The notes: a model not told the origin generated them from the sequence alone. 64,000 nucleotides of DNA from Paenibacillus sp. MBLB1832 (GCF_032271945.1 NZ_CP130319.1:2065001-2129000), one strand, 5' to 3'; shown: positions 43,888-52,691, numbered from the stretch's first letter. Made by a program: numbers and translations.

Positions 43888-44873
43888 TTATCTGAACCTC
43901 CACTGTTTTGGATGAAAACGGACTGTGGACTAATAATCGAGTTCGTCATCGGATAATGATGAGGGTTGAGGATGGCGTATTCGAGTAAAATACTGTTTTC
44001 TAATTTGCAACTGTTAAGCCGTACATTGGGTCCAATCGTCACATAAGGTCCAATGACACAATCGATGACTTCTGCAGTTGGATCAATGCATACGGGATGA
44101 ATAAAGGTAGTTCCAGCATGTGAATCTCTGAAGGTATAATCCAACAGGCCTTCTTCTTCCATCTGATCCAGCATCCATTGGTTCGCTCCTAACCAGCCTT
44201 CCATGGTTCCAACGTCGGAGAAGTTTTTGTGCGTAATCTGATACGAAATGGAATACTGCTTCTCAATTAACCACTGGATAGCATCGGTGATTTCATATTC
44301 ACCACGTGGGGATGGTTTGATGGCATGAATAGCTTGAAAAATACTAGGTTTAAATGCGTAGGCGCCCAATACGGCTAAATTTGACTTGGGCATCGCCGGT
44401 TTTTCTTCGAGTCCGATAATTTTATCTTCATTGACTTCGGCAATGCCGAATGCTTTGGGATTGGCAACCTCGCGCAGCAGAATAGAAGCGTCATGTCCTT
44501 CTTCCATCATGGCCTCTTTCATGCGATGCAAAGTCTCTGTAATGAGATTATCACCAAGGAGCAAAATAAACGGTTCACCTTGAATGTAAGATTCCGAGTA
44601 CTTCACAGCATCCGAGATGCCTAGCGGGTTCTTTTGGAAAATATACGTGATGTGAACGCCCCATCTATCGCCCATGCCTACTTCCTCTAAAAACATCTCA
44701 TAATAGGGTTGTCGAATGACAACACCGATCTCGGAAATTCCTAACTCAACCAGCTTCTCAATCCCATAAAAGATAAGGGGTTTATTCGCTACAGGAAGCA
44801 ACCCTTTGGGCTTAATATTGGAAAATGGTTGGAGTCTTGTGCCCTTACCAGCACATAGAATTAATCCTTTCAT
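43884..44873 (-). CDS. Sugar-nucleotidyltransferase (RmlA/GlmU-N-like, left-handed-helix tail)
   Basis: A 329-residue protein. The ATG at 44873 is 8 nt after AAGGAGG. Pyrophosphorylase motif LCAGKGTRLQPFSNIKPKGLLPV (5-27); LLLGDNLI metal site; GLEEKP. The end has hexapeptide-type turns (VIDCVIGPYVTIGPNVRLN, LENSILLEYAIL). This is the long glucose-1-phosphate thymidylyl/uridylyltransferase type. It is the first gene of the run and supplies the NDP-sugar, probably UDP- or dTDP-glucose. Confidence 0.88.
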   Translation of the reverse strand: MKGLILCAGKGTRLQPFSNIKPKGLLPVANKPLIFYGIEKLVELGISEIGVVIRQPYYEMFLEEVGMGDRWGVHITYIFQKNPLGISDAVKYSESYIQGEPFILLLGDNLITETLHRMKEAMMEEGHDASILLREVANPKAFGIAEVNEDKIIGLEEKPAMPKSNLAVLGAYAFKPSIFQAIHAIKPSPRGEYEITDAIQWLIEKQYSISYQITHKNFSDVGTMEGWLGANQWMLDQMEEEGLLDYTFRDSHAGTTFIHPVCIDPTAEVIDCVIGPYVTIGPNVRLNSCKLENSILLEYAILNPHHYPMTNSIISPQSVFIQNSGGSDK

Positions 44874-45107
44874 TGCTACGACCTCCTTGTCTGCATGTAG
44901 ACATATTATTAATTTATGATGAATTTTAGTAAATGGAAGGGCTAATTTGCTAGGCATAATCAGGTTGGGTCTTTTCTCTTTTTACGAATGTTTAAAATGG
45001 AACATATAATCCGCCAATAGACACGAGCAATCGTCTAAGCATAGAAAAAGAAACATCATAGTATACATGGAGACAATAAAAGTTTCTCAATAGAAGGCGA
45101 GAGAGGA

Positions 45108-45818
45108 ATGATTCATTTGAACCTAGAAGCAATTAAAAGTTTCTTAGCAAGTTTGGGAGAACTAGAAGGAGTAGAAGTTGAGTACATGAATGGGGACAAG
45201 GTTGATTTCGATGAAGTTGAGTCGGAAGAGGCTTTGCATGCCTTTTTGCAAGAACTTGATTGGAGTCAAGTTGATGAAGTAGAAGCAGAACTTGCTGACG
45301 GATCTAAGAAAGTGTTTGGAGAAGAAGACGAAGAAGATGAAGAAGATGAAGATGAAGAAGATGAAGAAGATGAAGACGACGATGATGACGACGATGATGA
45401 CGACGATGATGACGACGATGATGACGACGATGATGACGACGACGAAGAAGGCGAAGTAATGGTTTCAGCTCTCGGTGGTGAAGAGGAAGAGGAAGAGGAC
45501 GAAGAAGACGAAGAAGACGAAGAAGACGAAGAAGACGAAGAAGACGAAGAAGACGAAGACGATGATGAAGAAGAAAATGAAGAAGAAGAAAATGAAGAAG
45601 AAAATGAAGAAGAAATAAGAACACCAGTAGAAGAAACAAAAGAAGAAGATGAAGACGAAGAAGAAGAAGAAGATGAAGACGACGATGACGACGACGAGCA
45701 TGATGACGATGATGACGATGAAGACGATGATGACGATGATGACGATGATGACGATGATGAAGATGAAGATGAAGATGAAGATGAAGACGACGATGACGAT
45801 GAGGAAGAAGAAAATTAA
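45108..45818 (+). CDS. Poly-acidic low-complexity protein
   Basis: A 236-residue protein; the ATG follows GAGAGGA closely, and TTG at 45117 is an alternative. Residues 1-70 are an ordinary-looking domain (LNLEAIKSFLASLGELEGVE, FLQELDWSQVDEVEAEL, DGSKKVFG). The remaining ~165 residues are almost only Asp and Glu in blocks (DEEDEE, long D runs), broken by VMVSALGG (around 125) and RTPVEETK (around 178). There is no signal peptide. The DNA is a (GAAGAC/GATGAC)n microsatellite that should slip easily, so length probably varies between strains. Cation or basic-protein binding is plausible; the function is unknown. Confidence 0.75.
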   Translation: MIHLNLEAIKSFLASLGELEGVEVEYMNGDKVDFDEVESEEALHAFLQELDWSQVDEVEAELADGSKKVFGEEDEEDEEDEDEEDEEDEDDDDDDDDDDDDDDDDDDDDDDDEEGEVMVSALGGEEEEEEDEEDEEDEEDEEDEEDEEDEDDDEEENEEEENEEENEEEIRTPVEETKEEDEDEEEEEDEDDDDDDEHDDDDDDEDDDDDDDDDDDDEDEDEDEDEDDDDDEEEEN

Positions 45819-45826
45819 TGAATGAA

Positions 45827-45888
45827 AAATCCCGACATCTTCTGATTGCTTCTGCTGTAGCAGAAGGAACCAGAGAATCGGGTTTTTC
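45827..45888 (+). terminator. Intrinsic terminator after poly-acidic protein gene
   Basis: AATCCCGA...TCGGGTT outer arms with inner CTTCTG/CAGAAG, followed by TTTTT. Confidence 0.75.
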
Positions 45889-45985
45889 TCGTTGGTTCAT
45901 TTTGTAGCAAAAGGGCTAATCCGCACGTAGATTGTGATCTACATGTGGATAGCCCTAATTGAGCTGGGGGAACACTAGACAGTGC

Positions 45986-47128
45986 CTAGTGTCCAGCCCA
46001 CACAGCGAGTATTTCTTGAGCTACACGATGCCAAGTAAAGTTTTTTTCTGCCAAGCGTCGTCCGTTAATCCCCATCTGACGCGCATTGTTGACGTTCGAA
46101 AGCATGCTATTCAATTTCTGCGCATATTCATTTGGATCCTCTGGATTGTTAACCAGCACGCCATTATTGTTCATGACGATCTCTGGATTGCCGCCTCTAG
46201 CCGATGTGAGAAAAGGCAAACCGGCTGCCATGGCTTCATAGTGTACACGTGCTAATGGTTCCTGCCATATGGACGTACATACAAAGACATCTCCCGCACA
46301 GAACCAACGGTGAATGTCGTGTGCTTGCACGTAGCCAGTCGTTATGACAGGCAGAGGGGAGCGGTCAGCCAAGGCGCGCACGTAAGCGACATAATCGCTG
46401 ACTGTATTGTCATTAAACCAGGCGCCGCCTACAACGACCAGGACAGCATCCGAATGGTTAATTTCTGACATCGCCCGAACTAAGACATGCGGGCCTTTAT
46501 TGCGGGTCAAACGACCGACAAATAAGATAACTTTTTTATTAGATAAGTTATATTCCGCTCGGATACTTTCCCTCGCGCTCTTGGCGCTTGCAGATTCCAT
46601 CCAAGGCGCGAACCGATCGAGGTCAACGCCGGAATAGATCGTTTTGAGCTTAGGAGCAGCTTGCGGGTAATAATCCGTGATTGAATGTCCAACATAATTA
46701 CTGATGGTTATAATGCGTTCCGTCTGCTCAAGCACCTCAGTGCCAATGTTGTGAGGGAGTTTGGCTGGGGTAAACATGTCATTATGCATACTGAGTATGA
46801 TGCGAGAAGTCGGCGCTACACTGCGGACAGGCAAGACAAGCAAGGGGCGATTATAAATTTGGATAAGATCATAATGTTCTTTTGTATTTGCGAGAAAACC
46901 GACAACCCCTGTCGTATAAGGCTCAAGCAAACCTTCTGAATCTACGCGCACATAACGGATACCGTCTCTTACTTCATCATTCGGTAAATCAGGATCAGTT
47001 CTGCCCAGTATGGTAATGGTGTGATGATTACGCAGTAGTGAAGCCACGCCACAAATATACGTTTGAATGGCTCCGCCACGAATGTTCGGAACAGGCAGCT
47101 TTTCTGTACAAATCATCAGAATGTTCAC
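45986..47128 (-). CDS. GT4-family glycosyltransferase (CotSA-like)
   Basis: A 380-residue GT-B enzyme. N-terminal acceptor half begins ILMICTEKLPVPNIRGGAIQTY. The donor half has LFVGRLTRNKGPHVLVRAM and the nucleotide-sugar site EPLARVHYEAMAAGLPFLTS with conserved Glu-rich turn. No signal or membrane segment; it acts on the inner face. It lies 20 bp downstream of a CotS-family gene on the same strand, as cotSA beside cotS in Bacillus, suggesting assembly of a spore-coat glycan. Confidence 0.88.
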   Translation of the reverse strand: MNILMICTEKLPVPNIRGGAIQTYICGVASLLRNHHTITILGRTDPDLPNDEVRDGIRYVRVDSEGLLEPYTTGVVGFLANTKEHYDLIQIYNRPLLVLPVRSVAPTSRIILSMHNDMFTPAKLPHNIGTEVLEQTERIITISNYVGHSITDYYPQAAPKLKTIYSGVDLDRFAPWMESASAKSARESIRAEYNLSNKKVILFVGRLTRNKGPHVLVRAMSEINHSDAVLVVVGGAWFNDNTVSDYVAYVRALADRSPLPVITTGYVQAHDIHRWFCAGDVFVCTSIWQEPLARVHYEAMAAGLPFLTSARGGNPEIVMNNNGVLVNNPEDPNEYAQKLNSMLSNVNNARQMGINGRRLAEKNFTWHRVAQEILAVWAGH

Positions 47129-47148
47129 AGGTTAACAGCTTCCTTTCG

Positions 47149-48792
47149 TCAAGCAGTCCTCGGTTTTAGTTTTAACTGCTTCTTTTTCATTGGTTGGAGC
47201 TTTTGCGAATTGAATGTCGATTTTTTCGTAGGTGTATTGATTTTTTTCTTCAACGGCGGAGTGATGCGTTTTGCTGGCTTCACAAGTTTTTGTAAAGGTT
47301 TATGAGCAGGAAGAAGAATTTTTACATAGCGTTTATTTTTGGTACTCCAAACCAATTTATAGCGTGGTTTGAATCTCCAATAAATAATTTTTTGCTGCTG
47401 TTTCTTTTTGACAGGGAGCACTTTTTTCGTGTTTCTTGCGCCTGAAACCACACGTTTTTTAGGCACACGCAGATTAACTCTTTTACGACGGCGGGCAGGT
47501 TTTCTAATGATGACTCTAGGTCGTCTAACACGTGGCGCTGGAATAGCTGGGACCACCACGGGTTCTGGAACAGGGATCTCTGTAAATACAGGTGCAGGCG
47601 GTGCGATAAGATCGCCTGGAAGTGTAGAAGCAGGGCGCTCGTAAACAAAAGGAGCGATGACTTCGGCCGTGTAATCTCCAGCAGGATATTTGGCCTTATC
47701 CTGCTCTAATTCGGAGAGAGCCTGCCATTTACTTGTCTCCGTTGCGAGTACGCGCTGAAGAATGGGAGTCAATTCAAGATCAAGGAAAGGAACGGGATTA
47801 AACACAATTTCCTTCACATGCTTGTAGAATTCATTTGGGAACGCCATATCGATCCATAAGATTTCGAACGTTTCTTGATCAAGCGGGTTTGCCTGATGAT
47901 AAGCGTCAATCATGCCACGGATCCAAGTGAGATCCCATACTCCCATATCATCCATGGTACTCGTAATCAATTTGCGCAGATCGCGAATAGGCAGGTCATA
48001 CGAAACCCCGTCTAAGTCGATGACCCAGATACCGCCAGGACCCATTTGACCGTTGGACCAGCCGAAGTCCTGATGTGCAAGCCCCCAATGCGGGCCGCCC
48101 TTTGCAACCATTTTGGTGTAAGCAGAGTTTTGGAACCGTTGGTAGATCTCATTCGCTTGACGTTTGAAATCTTCGACAACGGCAAGTAGATTTCCACTTC
48201 CGCCAGTTTCTGGATAAGCAAGGGCAATATCCTGAAACCAGCCGATCTTCGCGATGATTTTCTCATAATATTTTCCCCAGCCATGAATACGGGATGATTT
48301 CTCAGAGCCAACAGGAGGGACGTAACCTTTGGAGTTTTTGTGGAACTCACCTAACCCGTAGCACAGCTGAGAGGCACCTTCCAAATCAATTTTGGAAACA
48401 GGGATGAGCGGTTCGATCCAGTCCGTCACAATCCAGAGTTTACCTCCGGCTTCGACGAAGTAATTACCTTCCTTAGTAGGGATGAAAGAAGGGACACGAT
48501 GTCCTAGTTCGGACATGTATTTTTGCGCGCCAACACTGAAAAGACTTCTTCTGGGCCTGCGATGCAAACATTTAATGCTCAGGTTGCCCTTGTTTGTGGC
48601 TATTTTCCAAATAGCTCCGCCTTTATCTGGTTTGGAAGTAACCAAGAGCATGTCATGAACCTCCATGTCATAGTGGGTCATAACCTCGCGGGCAAGCTGC
48701 TCTAGCTCAGGAGGTACATATTGTTCGGCAACGATTCCTGGATCTAAGAGCACATCAAGCCAAGGGACGATTTGATAATTTTCCACCACCAT
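47149..48792 (-). CDS. CotS-family kinase-fold spore coat protein with Lys/Arg-rich tail
   Basis: About 547 residues. The kinase-fold domain (1-330) keeps the phosphotransferase motifs HQDFGWSN (Brenner-type) and IDLDGVSYD (metal-binding Asp), as in CotS/YtaA coat proteins. A proline-rich hinge (about 375-405, APPAPVFTEIPVPEPVV) leads into a strongly basic tail (405-547) rich in K, R and KPxK motifs. ATG 48792 is only 2 nt from GGAG; GTG at 48789 or 48786 has better spacing. The basic tail is unusual and may bind acidic glycans, nucleic acid, or the poly-acidic protein encoded nearby (speculation). Confidence 0.82.
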   Translation of the reverse strand: MVVENYQIVPWLDVLLDPGIVAEQYVPPELEQLAREVMTHYDMEVHDMLLVTSKPDKGGAIWKIATNKGNLSIKCLHRRPRRSLFSVGAQKYMSELGHRVPSFIPTKEGNYFVEAGGKLWIVTDWIEPLIPVSKIDLEGASQLCYGLGEFHKNSKGYVPPVGSEKSSRIHGWGKYYEKIIAKIGWFQDIALAYPETGGSGNLLAVVEDFKRQANEIYQRFQNSAYTKMVAKGGPHWGLAHQDFGWSNGQMGPGGIWVIDLDGVSYDLPIRDLRKLITSTMDDMGVWDLTWIRGMIDAYHQANPLDQETFEILWIDMAFPNEFYKHVKEIVFNPVPFLDLELTPILQRVLATETSKWQALSELEQDKAKYPAGDYTAEVIAPFVYERPASTLPGDLIAPPAPVFTEIPVPEPVVVPAIPAPRVRRPRVIIRKPARRRKRVNLRVPKKRVVSGARNTKKVLPVKKKQQQKIIYWRFKPRYKLVWSTKNKRYVKILLPAHKPLQKLVKPAKRITPPLKKKINTPTKKSTFNSQKLQPMKKKQLKLKPRTA

Positions 48793-48921
48793 CACTCCAT
48801 CACATATTTTAAGTGAATTGTACGACGCAAACAGAAACAGCTTAGGTGTATCTATTCCTATGCATATGTCATTAGGGGAAGTGTTGATATGTACAAGAGT
48901 GGAGTTTGTAAAAGATTTGGA

Positions 48922-48972
48922 TTGACATGAAACCAAATGGTTGTATATAATCCAAAGTGTAACCAAAAGGTT
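48922..48972 (+). promoter_or_regulatory. Promoter with two AACC-N4-GGTT operators upstream of the DUF1761-like gene
   Basis: TTGACA (48922-48927), 18-bp spacer, TATAAT (48946-48951). AACCAAATGGTT (48931-48942) lies in the spacer and AACCAAAAGGTT (48961-48972) after the -10; centres are 30 bp apart. This looks like an ArsR-type repressor site; no such regulator is adjacent. Confidence 0.7.
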
Positions 48973-49006
48973 TCGTATTATTTTGAAGAAAGTTGAGGAG
49001 ATCACG

Positions 49007-49450
49007 ATGTTAAGTTCGATTAATTACTGGGCTGTGCTTGTAACTGGCGTATTATCCTTAGTCTTGGGATTTCTTTGGATGGCGGTTATTTGGGCCAAAC
49101 CTTATCAAGGGTTAATGTACGGCAAGAAGGAAGATAGCCAGTTAGACGTTAGCAAAAGCACGAAAATCCAATCCTTTGTCATCTATATCCTTGTGTCATT
49201 CGTGACGTCTATTGCCTTCGCAATTTGCTTAGAACTATGGCGTGCTGGCGGACAAGCATTTGGGTATGATGGCGATCGGTTATTGAATGCTTTCTGGTTT
49301 ACGATGCTGCTAGTTGCTGGATACACCCTTCCATTTACGGTCGGTAAAAAGGTGTGGCAATTCAAAAGTTGGGTCGTCGTGGCCGTTGATACTTCATATG
49401 AAATCGTTCGTTTCACCATGCTGCTGCTGTTTTTCTGGTTTTGGCAATAG
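49007..49450 (+). CDS. DUF1761-like four-helix membrane protein
   Basis: A 147-residue protein; the ATG at 49007 is 6 nt after TGAGGAG. Four hydrophobic helices (about 6-28, 55-77, 90-112, 122-145); the N-terminal VLSLVLGFLWMAVIW-KPYQGLMYG matches the 'LGGLWYSPLLFGKAW' opening of DUF1761 proteins. Function is unknown in the family; members often sit with ArsR regulators and SRPBCC proteins. The twin AACC-N4-GGTT operator in its promoter fits control by such a repressor. Confidence 0.7.
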   Translation: MLSSINYWAVLVTGVLSLVLGFLWMAVIWAKPYQGLMYGKKEDSQLDVSKSTKIQSFVIYILVSFVTSIAFAICLELWRAGGQAFGYDGDRLLNAFWFTMLLVAGYTLPFTVGKKVWQFKSWVVVAVDTSYEIVRFTMLLLFFWFWQ

Positions 49451-49526
49451 ATGGACGCTAGAAAAGTGTGAGATGCGCTCAACTTGTGTATAATAGAACT
49501 ATCTATACATAAGGAGGCGACTTCGG

Positions 49527-49697
49527 ATGAAGAATTGCCCATCTTGTTCCAAACGAACCGAGCCCCATTTCCAGAACTGTCCCTACTGCGGGGCTAAGAT
49601 AACCTTCACCGTCGCTGAGAAGTTTGACCAGATGGCTGAATTGGTAGAGCAAGCCCTGAAACAGGAGCTTGAATCGCGTAGAAGAATGAAGCACTAG
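49527..49697 (+). CDS. Small zinc-ribbon protein (56 aa)
   Basis: A 56-residue protein with ATG 9 nt after AAGGAGG. Two CxxC knuckles (CPSC at 4-7 and CPYCG at 18-22) form a zinc ribbon, followed by an amphipathic helix (VAEKFDQMAELVEQALKQEL) and a basic end. The good ribosome site, a complete terminator overlapping the stop codon, and paired cysteines support a real gene. The function is unknown. Confidence 0.8.
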   Translation: MKNCPSCSKRTEPHFQNCPYCGAKITFTVAEKFDQMAELVEQALKQELESRRRMKH

Positions 49698-49728
49698 ATC
49701 TCGAGGTTCGAGAGCTGGTGCTTTTTTT
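49689..49728 (+). terminator. Terminator overlapping the zinc-ribbon stop codon
   Basis: AAGCAC and CTCGA pair with TCGAG and GTGCTT, followed by T7. The stem includes the last codons. Confidence 0.85.
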
Positions 49729-49865
49729 CGCGGCACTCACCATGTGAGAGAATGATATTTAAACCAACGTGCTTTTGGCAACCATAATGCCTGTTTAGAC
49801 TAAAGATTTTTCAAGTGAAAAGCCGTAAAGTAAAGGTGTGAAGGATATTCGAGGAGGTAGTTCTC

Positions 49866-50774
49866 ATGAGCAAACAAGAGTTGCACATTCCTGAAGCTGA
49901 TGCTTTACGGCAAGATGAAATCACAAGTGAACAAGCGCAATTTTTCTTGGAAAATGGGTTTTTGATCATCCGTAATGTCGTAGTTGGCGAAGAGCTGCGC
50001 CTGCTGCAGGAGCAAACGATGCAAGTAGTTGAGAGTGGACTCGCAGGCAGCGGCGATGAGGATTATATGTACCGTGTTCGGAAAAATGGCGAGCGTAAGT
50101 ACTGGCGTACGGAGTACATCATCGATAAGCAAGAGGCTCCCAAGGCGCTGCTGGCACATCCATTCATCCTGCGTTCGGTTGCGAAGATTCAAGGCGTTAA
50201 CTTCATACCAACCTGGGATTCCCTCGTTGTGAAAATACCAAATCAAGCCGCAAGCGTGCCATGGCACCGAGATGCGTTAGTTCCTAGAGGATGTACCGAT
50301 CCTCGGCCGATTTTCAATGTGGATTTTTATTTGGATGAAGCGGACTTAAAGTCCTGCTTGTGGGTCATTCCAGGCAGCAATCACTGGTCGATCGAAGCGG
50401 CTGAAGAGCGCTGTGCGCGTCCTGGCTTCGACTTCAGTGATGCGGTACCTGTCCCGATGCAGCCCGGGGATGTGATCTTCCACAACATTCAGCTTCTTCA
50501 CGGGTCGCCTGAAGGGGATGGCAATGCGCTGCGTCGCACCATCTATTACGAGTTCCGACCAGGTGAAATTGAAGCGGAGTTCGGGCCGCATACGCTCGAG
50601 TACTTGGCGCTGAAGCAGCATATGCTCGTGGATTGCATTGAACAGAGGAAGCAAGTCGCCTATTCCGCAGGGGAGACGGCTTATGACTATCTCCCTGTAG
50701 GCGCTTTCGCGCTTGGGGCGAAGGTGAAGCCAGCCACATATCGCTATGCGCATGGGGATTATTGGCGGGGTTAG
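49866..50774 (+). CDS. Phytanoyl-CoA dioxygenase (PhyH) family oxygenase
   Basis: A 302-residue protein; ATG 8 nt after GAGGAGGT. Iron ligands H134 and D136 (WHRDA), distal H212 (LLHGSPEG), 2-oxoglutarate Arg around R224 (RRTIYYEFR). WVIPGSNHWS is the family's PGS turn. No signal peptide. Its stop overlaps the stop of the convergent AraC gene by 4 bp, so the two are tightly paired. The substrate is unknown. Confidence 0.9.
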   Translation: MSKQELHIPEADALRQDEITSEQAQFFLENGFLIIRNVVVGEELRLLQEQTMQVVESGLAGSGDEDYMYRVRKNGERKYWRTEYIIDKQEAPKALLAHPFILRSVAKIQGVNFIPTWDSLVVKIPNQAASVPWHRDALVPRGCTDPRPIFNVDFYLDEADLKSCLWVIPGSNHWSIEAAEERCARPGFDFSDAVPVPMQPGDVIFHNIQLLHGSPEGDGNALRRTIYYEFRPGEIEAEFGPHTLEYLALKQHMLVDCIEQRKQVAYSAGETAYDYLPVGAFALGAKVKPATYRYAHGDYWRG

Positions 50775-51616
50775 GAATAAATTAAATTGGCACAAAACTG
50801 GGTGAGACTTTGCCCAGTTTTTTTCTTGAACATTCGTCCGAAGGTGTGGACGTCGGAATAGCCGACCCGATCCGCAATTTCGCTGAACGACAAGTTGCTG
50901 TGAATGGCGAGTTCCTTTGCCTTGTTGATGCGAATCCACGTCAAATACTGCATGGGTGACATGCCCACATGCTGGCGGAAGAGGGTGAGTATATAGTTCT
51001 TGCTGAGGCCCGACACGTCCTCGAGCTCTTTAATTTGAATCTCGCGGCTGTAGTGCTCCGTGAGATAGTTCTTGATGAGAACGAGCTTCGGCATGGTGAT
51101 GGCGTCGGATCGAGTGCTCGTCTCGTTCCCTTGCGCCGCTTGGGCAAGGATACTCATGAGCAGGCTCTGACAGTGCATCTGATGAACGAGCCCTGGCTGG
51201 CGGTAATGCGTGACGAGCTGCGAGAGCATCGTCTCGACGGGATGATCTGCGAAATTGCCGAGCAGATGCTTTCCCTTGAACAACTCCTCGTACGGGAAGG
51301 CCGACGTCCCGAAGTGAAACACCAACGAGATACACACGTACGGACGATCGTCCGCCTTGATGATCGAGTGCAGCTCGTTCGGCCGATGGAAAAGCAGATC
51401 GCCGCGATGCGTCTCATACGGCTGATCGCCTACTGGATAGTCGGCAAATCCATCGACCACGTATTGCAAAATATACTGCGACATCAGCCGATTGCGGATC
51501 GCCCACCCTTGCGGAGCGTGGAACATATGAGCTAGTGTAATATACGGTGGGAAATAGTAATCTTGCAGCATATCCATCGTCTCTGCAGGCTGCATGGTGG
51601 TCAAATTAGGCGCCAT
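50771..51616 (-). CDS. AraC-family transcriptional regulator
   Basis: A 281-residue protein; ATG 8 nt after AAAGGTG. Cupin domain (about 35-95: MSQYILQYVVDGFADYPVG, HRGDLLFHRPNELHS) and AraC double HTH (about 175-275: IQIKELEDVSGLSKNYILTLFR, then SFSEIADRVGYSDVHTFGRMF). It is convergent with the PhyH gene. Plus-strand frames inside it are shadows. It ends without a clear terminator because its 3' end overlaps PhyH. Confidence 0.9.
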   Translation of the reverse strand: MAPNLTTMQPAETMDMLQDYYFPPYITLAHMFHAPQGWAIRNRLMSQYILQYVVDGFADYPVGDQPYETHRGDLLFHRPNELHSIIKADDRPYVCISLVFHFGTSAFPYEELFKGKHLLGNFADHPVETMLSQLVTHYRQPGLVHQMHCQSLLMSILAQAAQGNETSTRSDAITMPKLVLIKNYLTEHYSREIQIKELEDVSGLSKNYILTLFRQHVGMSPMQYLTWIRINKAKELAIHSNLSFSEIADRVGYSDVHTFGRMFKKKTGQSLTQFCANLIYS

Positions 51617-51695
51617 GGCATCATCACCTTTCTATGTACTCTCATTGTAGCATTAAGGCGGGGAGTTGCGGAGTGCCTTTGGCAACCCCCACAAC

Positions 51696-51727
51696 AAAAA
51701 AACTCCAGCCCCTCACGAGGCTGAAGT
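51696..51727 (-). terminator. Intrinsic terminator of the 251-residue hypothetical gene
   Basis: CTTCAGCC...AGGGGCTGGAG on the minus strand pairs with small mismatches and is followed by T7. Confidence 0.75.
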
Positions 51728-51736
51728 CCTAATCGT

Positions 51737-52489
51737 TTACTCCGTCACTTTTTGCATCTTGCCAGGATTGTTAATCTTGTACGCCACAGGGTGCTTGCTG
51801 AGCTTCTTGGCGACGATTTTGCACTCAAACGTGACGATGTCGCCAACCGCGAGCTCCAGCTTTTTGAGCGTTGCGCTATGGCTGGACCACGCGCTGCCGA
51901 CTTCAATAGCTGGCTCGAGAATGGACACAGCCTCATAGATGATCACCTCATCATCGGTATCGGAGAAGTTGTTCGGCACAGTCGTAAACTCCATAACCGT
52001 CGCCTTCATTTTCACTTTCTCCTCCGGAAGCTCCAGCTTCGGCGCTTTCTCTTTTTTCACTTTGCTCTTCGCAGGCGCTGCCTCGCCATCGCCGCCGCCA
52101 GCAGGCTCCGCAACCTTGGGAGCTTTCGCAGGCTTGGACGCTTTTTCCTCAACCACAGCTGCTTCCGCTTCACTTTCAATCTCGTCTACAACGCCATCCT
52201 CCGTGAAAGCCGCGCCGCGCTGGCTGTAATTCGCGGCTTGCATCTCCTTCAAATAGGAAGGATGGATGCAGTGCAGCTGCCCCGTGTCCAATTCGATGAC
52301 GGCGGTCATCGGATCCACAAGCCCAACGATGTTGCAAGGCACATTCAGGTTATTGCCTTTGTAGAAGAAAGCTTTGGCTTTCGACGCTTTTTCCGAAACT
52401 AATCCCCATTCTTTACATTGATCCAGCAGCTCAGCTTCATCATCGAAACGAGTGAAAGCGCCAGGCTGGATGGCAAACGCATACTCCAT
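51737..52489 (-). CDS. Hypothetical two-domain protein with Ala/Lys/Pro linker
   Basis: A 250-residue cytosolic protein. Residues 1-90 form one domain (FAIQPGAFTRFDDEAELLDQ, NIVGLVDPMTAVIELDTGQL). Residues 105-155 are a low-complexity acidic then Lys/Ala/Pro linker. Residues 158-250 form a beta-rich domain (KMKATVMEFTTVPNNFSDTD, VGDIVTFECKIVAKKL), OB-fold-like in pattern. I recognise no family. It has its own terminator and a MITE in its 5' flank. AAAGG lies 10 nt before the ATG. Confidence 0.72.
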   Translation of the reverse strand: MEYAFAIQPGAFTRFDDEAELLDQCKEWGLVSEKASKAKAFFYKGNNLNVPCNIVGLVDPMTAVIELDTGQLHCIHPSYLKEMQAANYSQRGAAFTEDGVVDEIESEAEAAVVEEKASKPAKAPKVAEPAGGGDGEAAPAKSKVKKEKAPKLELPEEKVKMKATVMEFTTVPNNFSDTDDEVIIYEAVSILEPAIEVGSAWSSHSATLKKLELAVGDIVTFECKIVAKKLSKHPVAYKINNPGKMQKVTE

Positions 52490-52524
52490 CAAGTATCAAC
52501 CTTTCTTTTCTATATATAAGAGGT

Positions 52525-52691
52525 TGTTCAAAAAGTCGCCTTTGATCACGAAGCAAGCCATGAAGTTTATTCGACATCGAATCTTGCGTTCACCTTCGAA
52601 GTCCGTTGCTCATGTAGGTTTGCCTACACTCCGCTACTCCTTCTTCAGGTTTTCGCAACCTTCTCGGTGCTGAAAGTCGACTTTTTGAACA
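52525..52691. mobile_element. MITE-like element with ~20-bp terminal inverted repeats
   Basis: The left end TGTTCAAAAAGTCG-N-CTTT (from 52525) and right end AAAG-N-CGACTTTTTGAACA (to 52691) are inverted; 13 bp are perfect (52526-52538 and 52678-52690). The 167-bp interior has no gene. Such ends are common on non-autonomous elements in Bacillaceae. No clear target duplication was seen. Confidence 0.72.

Noticed and set aside
45304-45900. 198-residue His/Arg/Leu-rich minus-strand frame
   Set aside because: It is the mirror of the GAAGAC/GATGAC microsatellite in the poly-acidic gene.
50969-51535. 188-residue plus-strand frame
   Set aside because: Antisense shadow of a clear AraC gene.
51752-52402. 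216-residue plus-strand frame
   Set aside because: Antisense shadow of the 251-residue hypothetical gene, which has a terminator and ribosome site on the minus strand.
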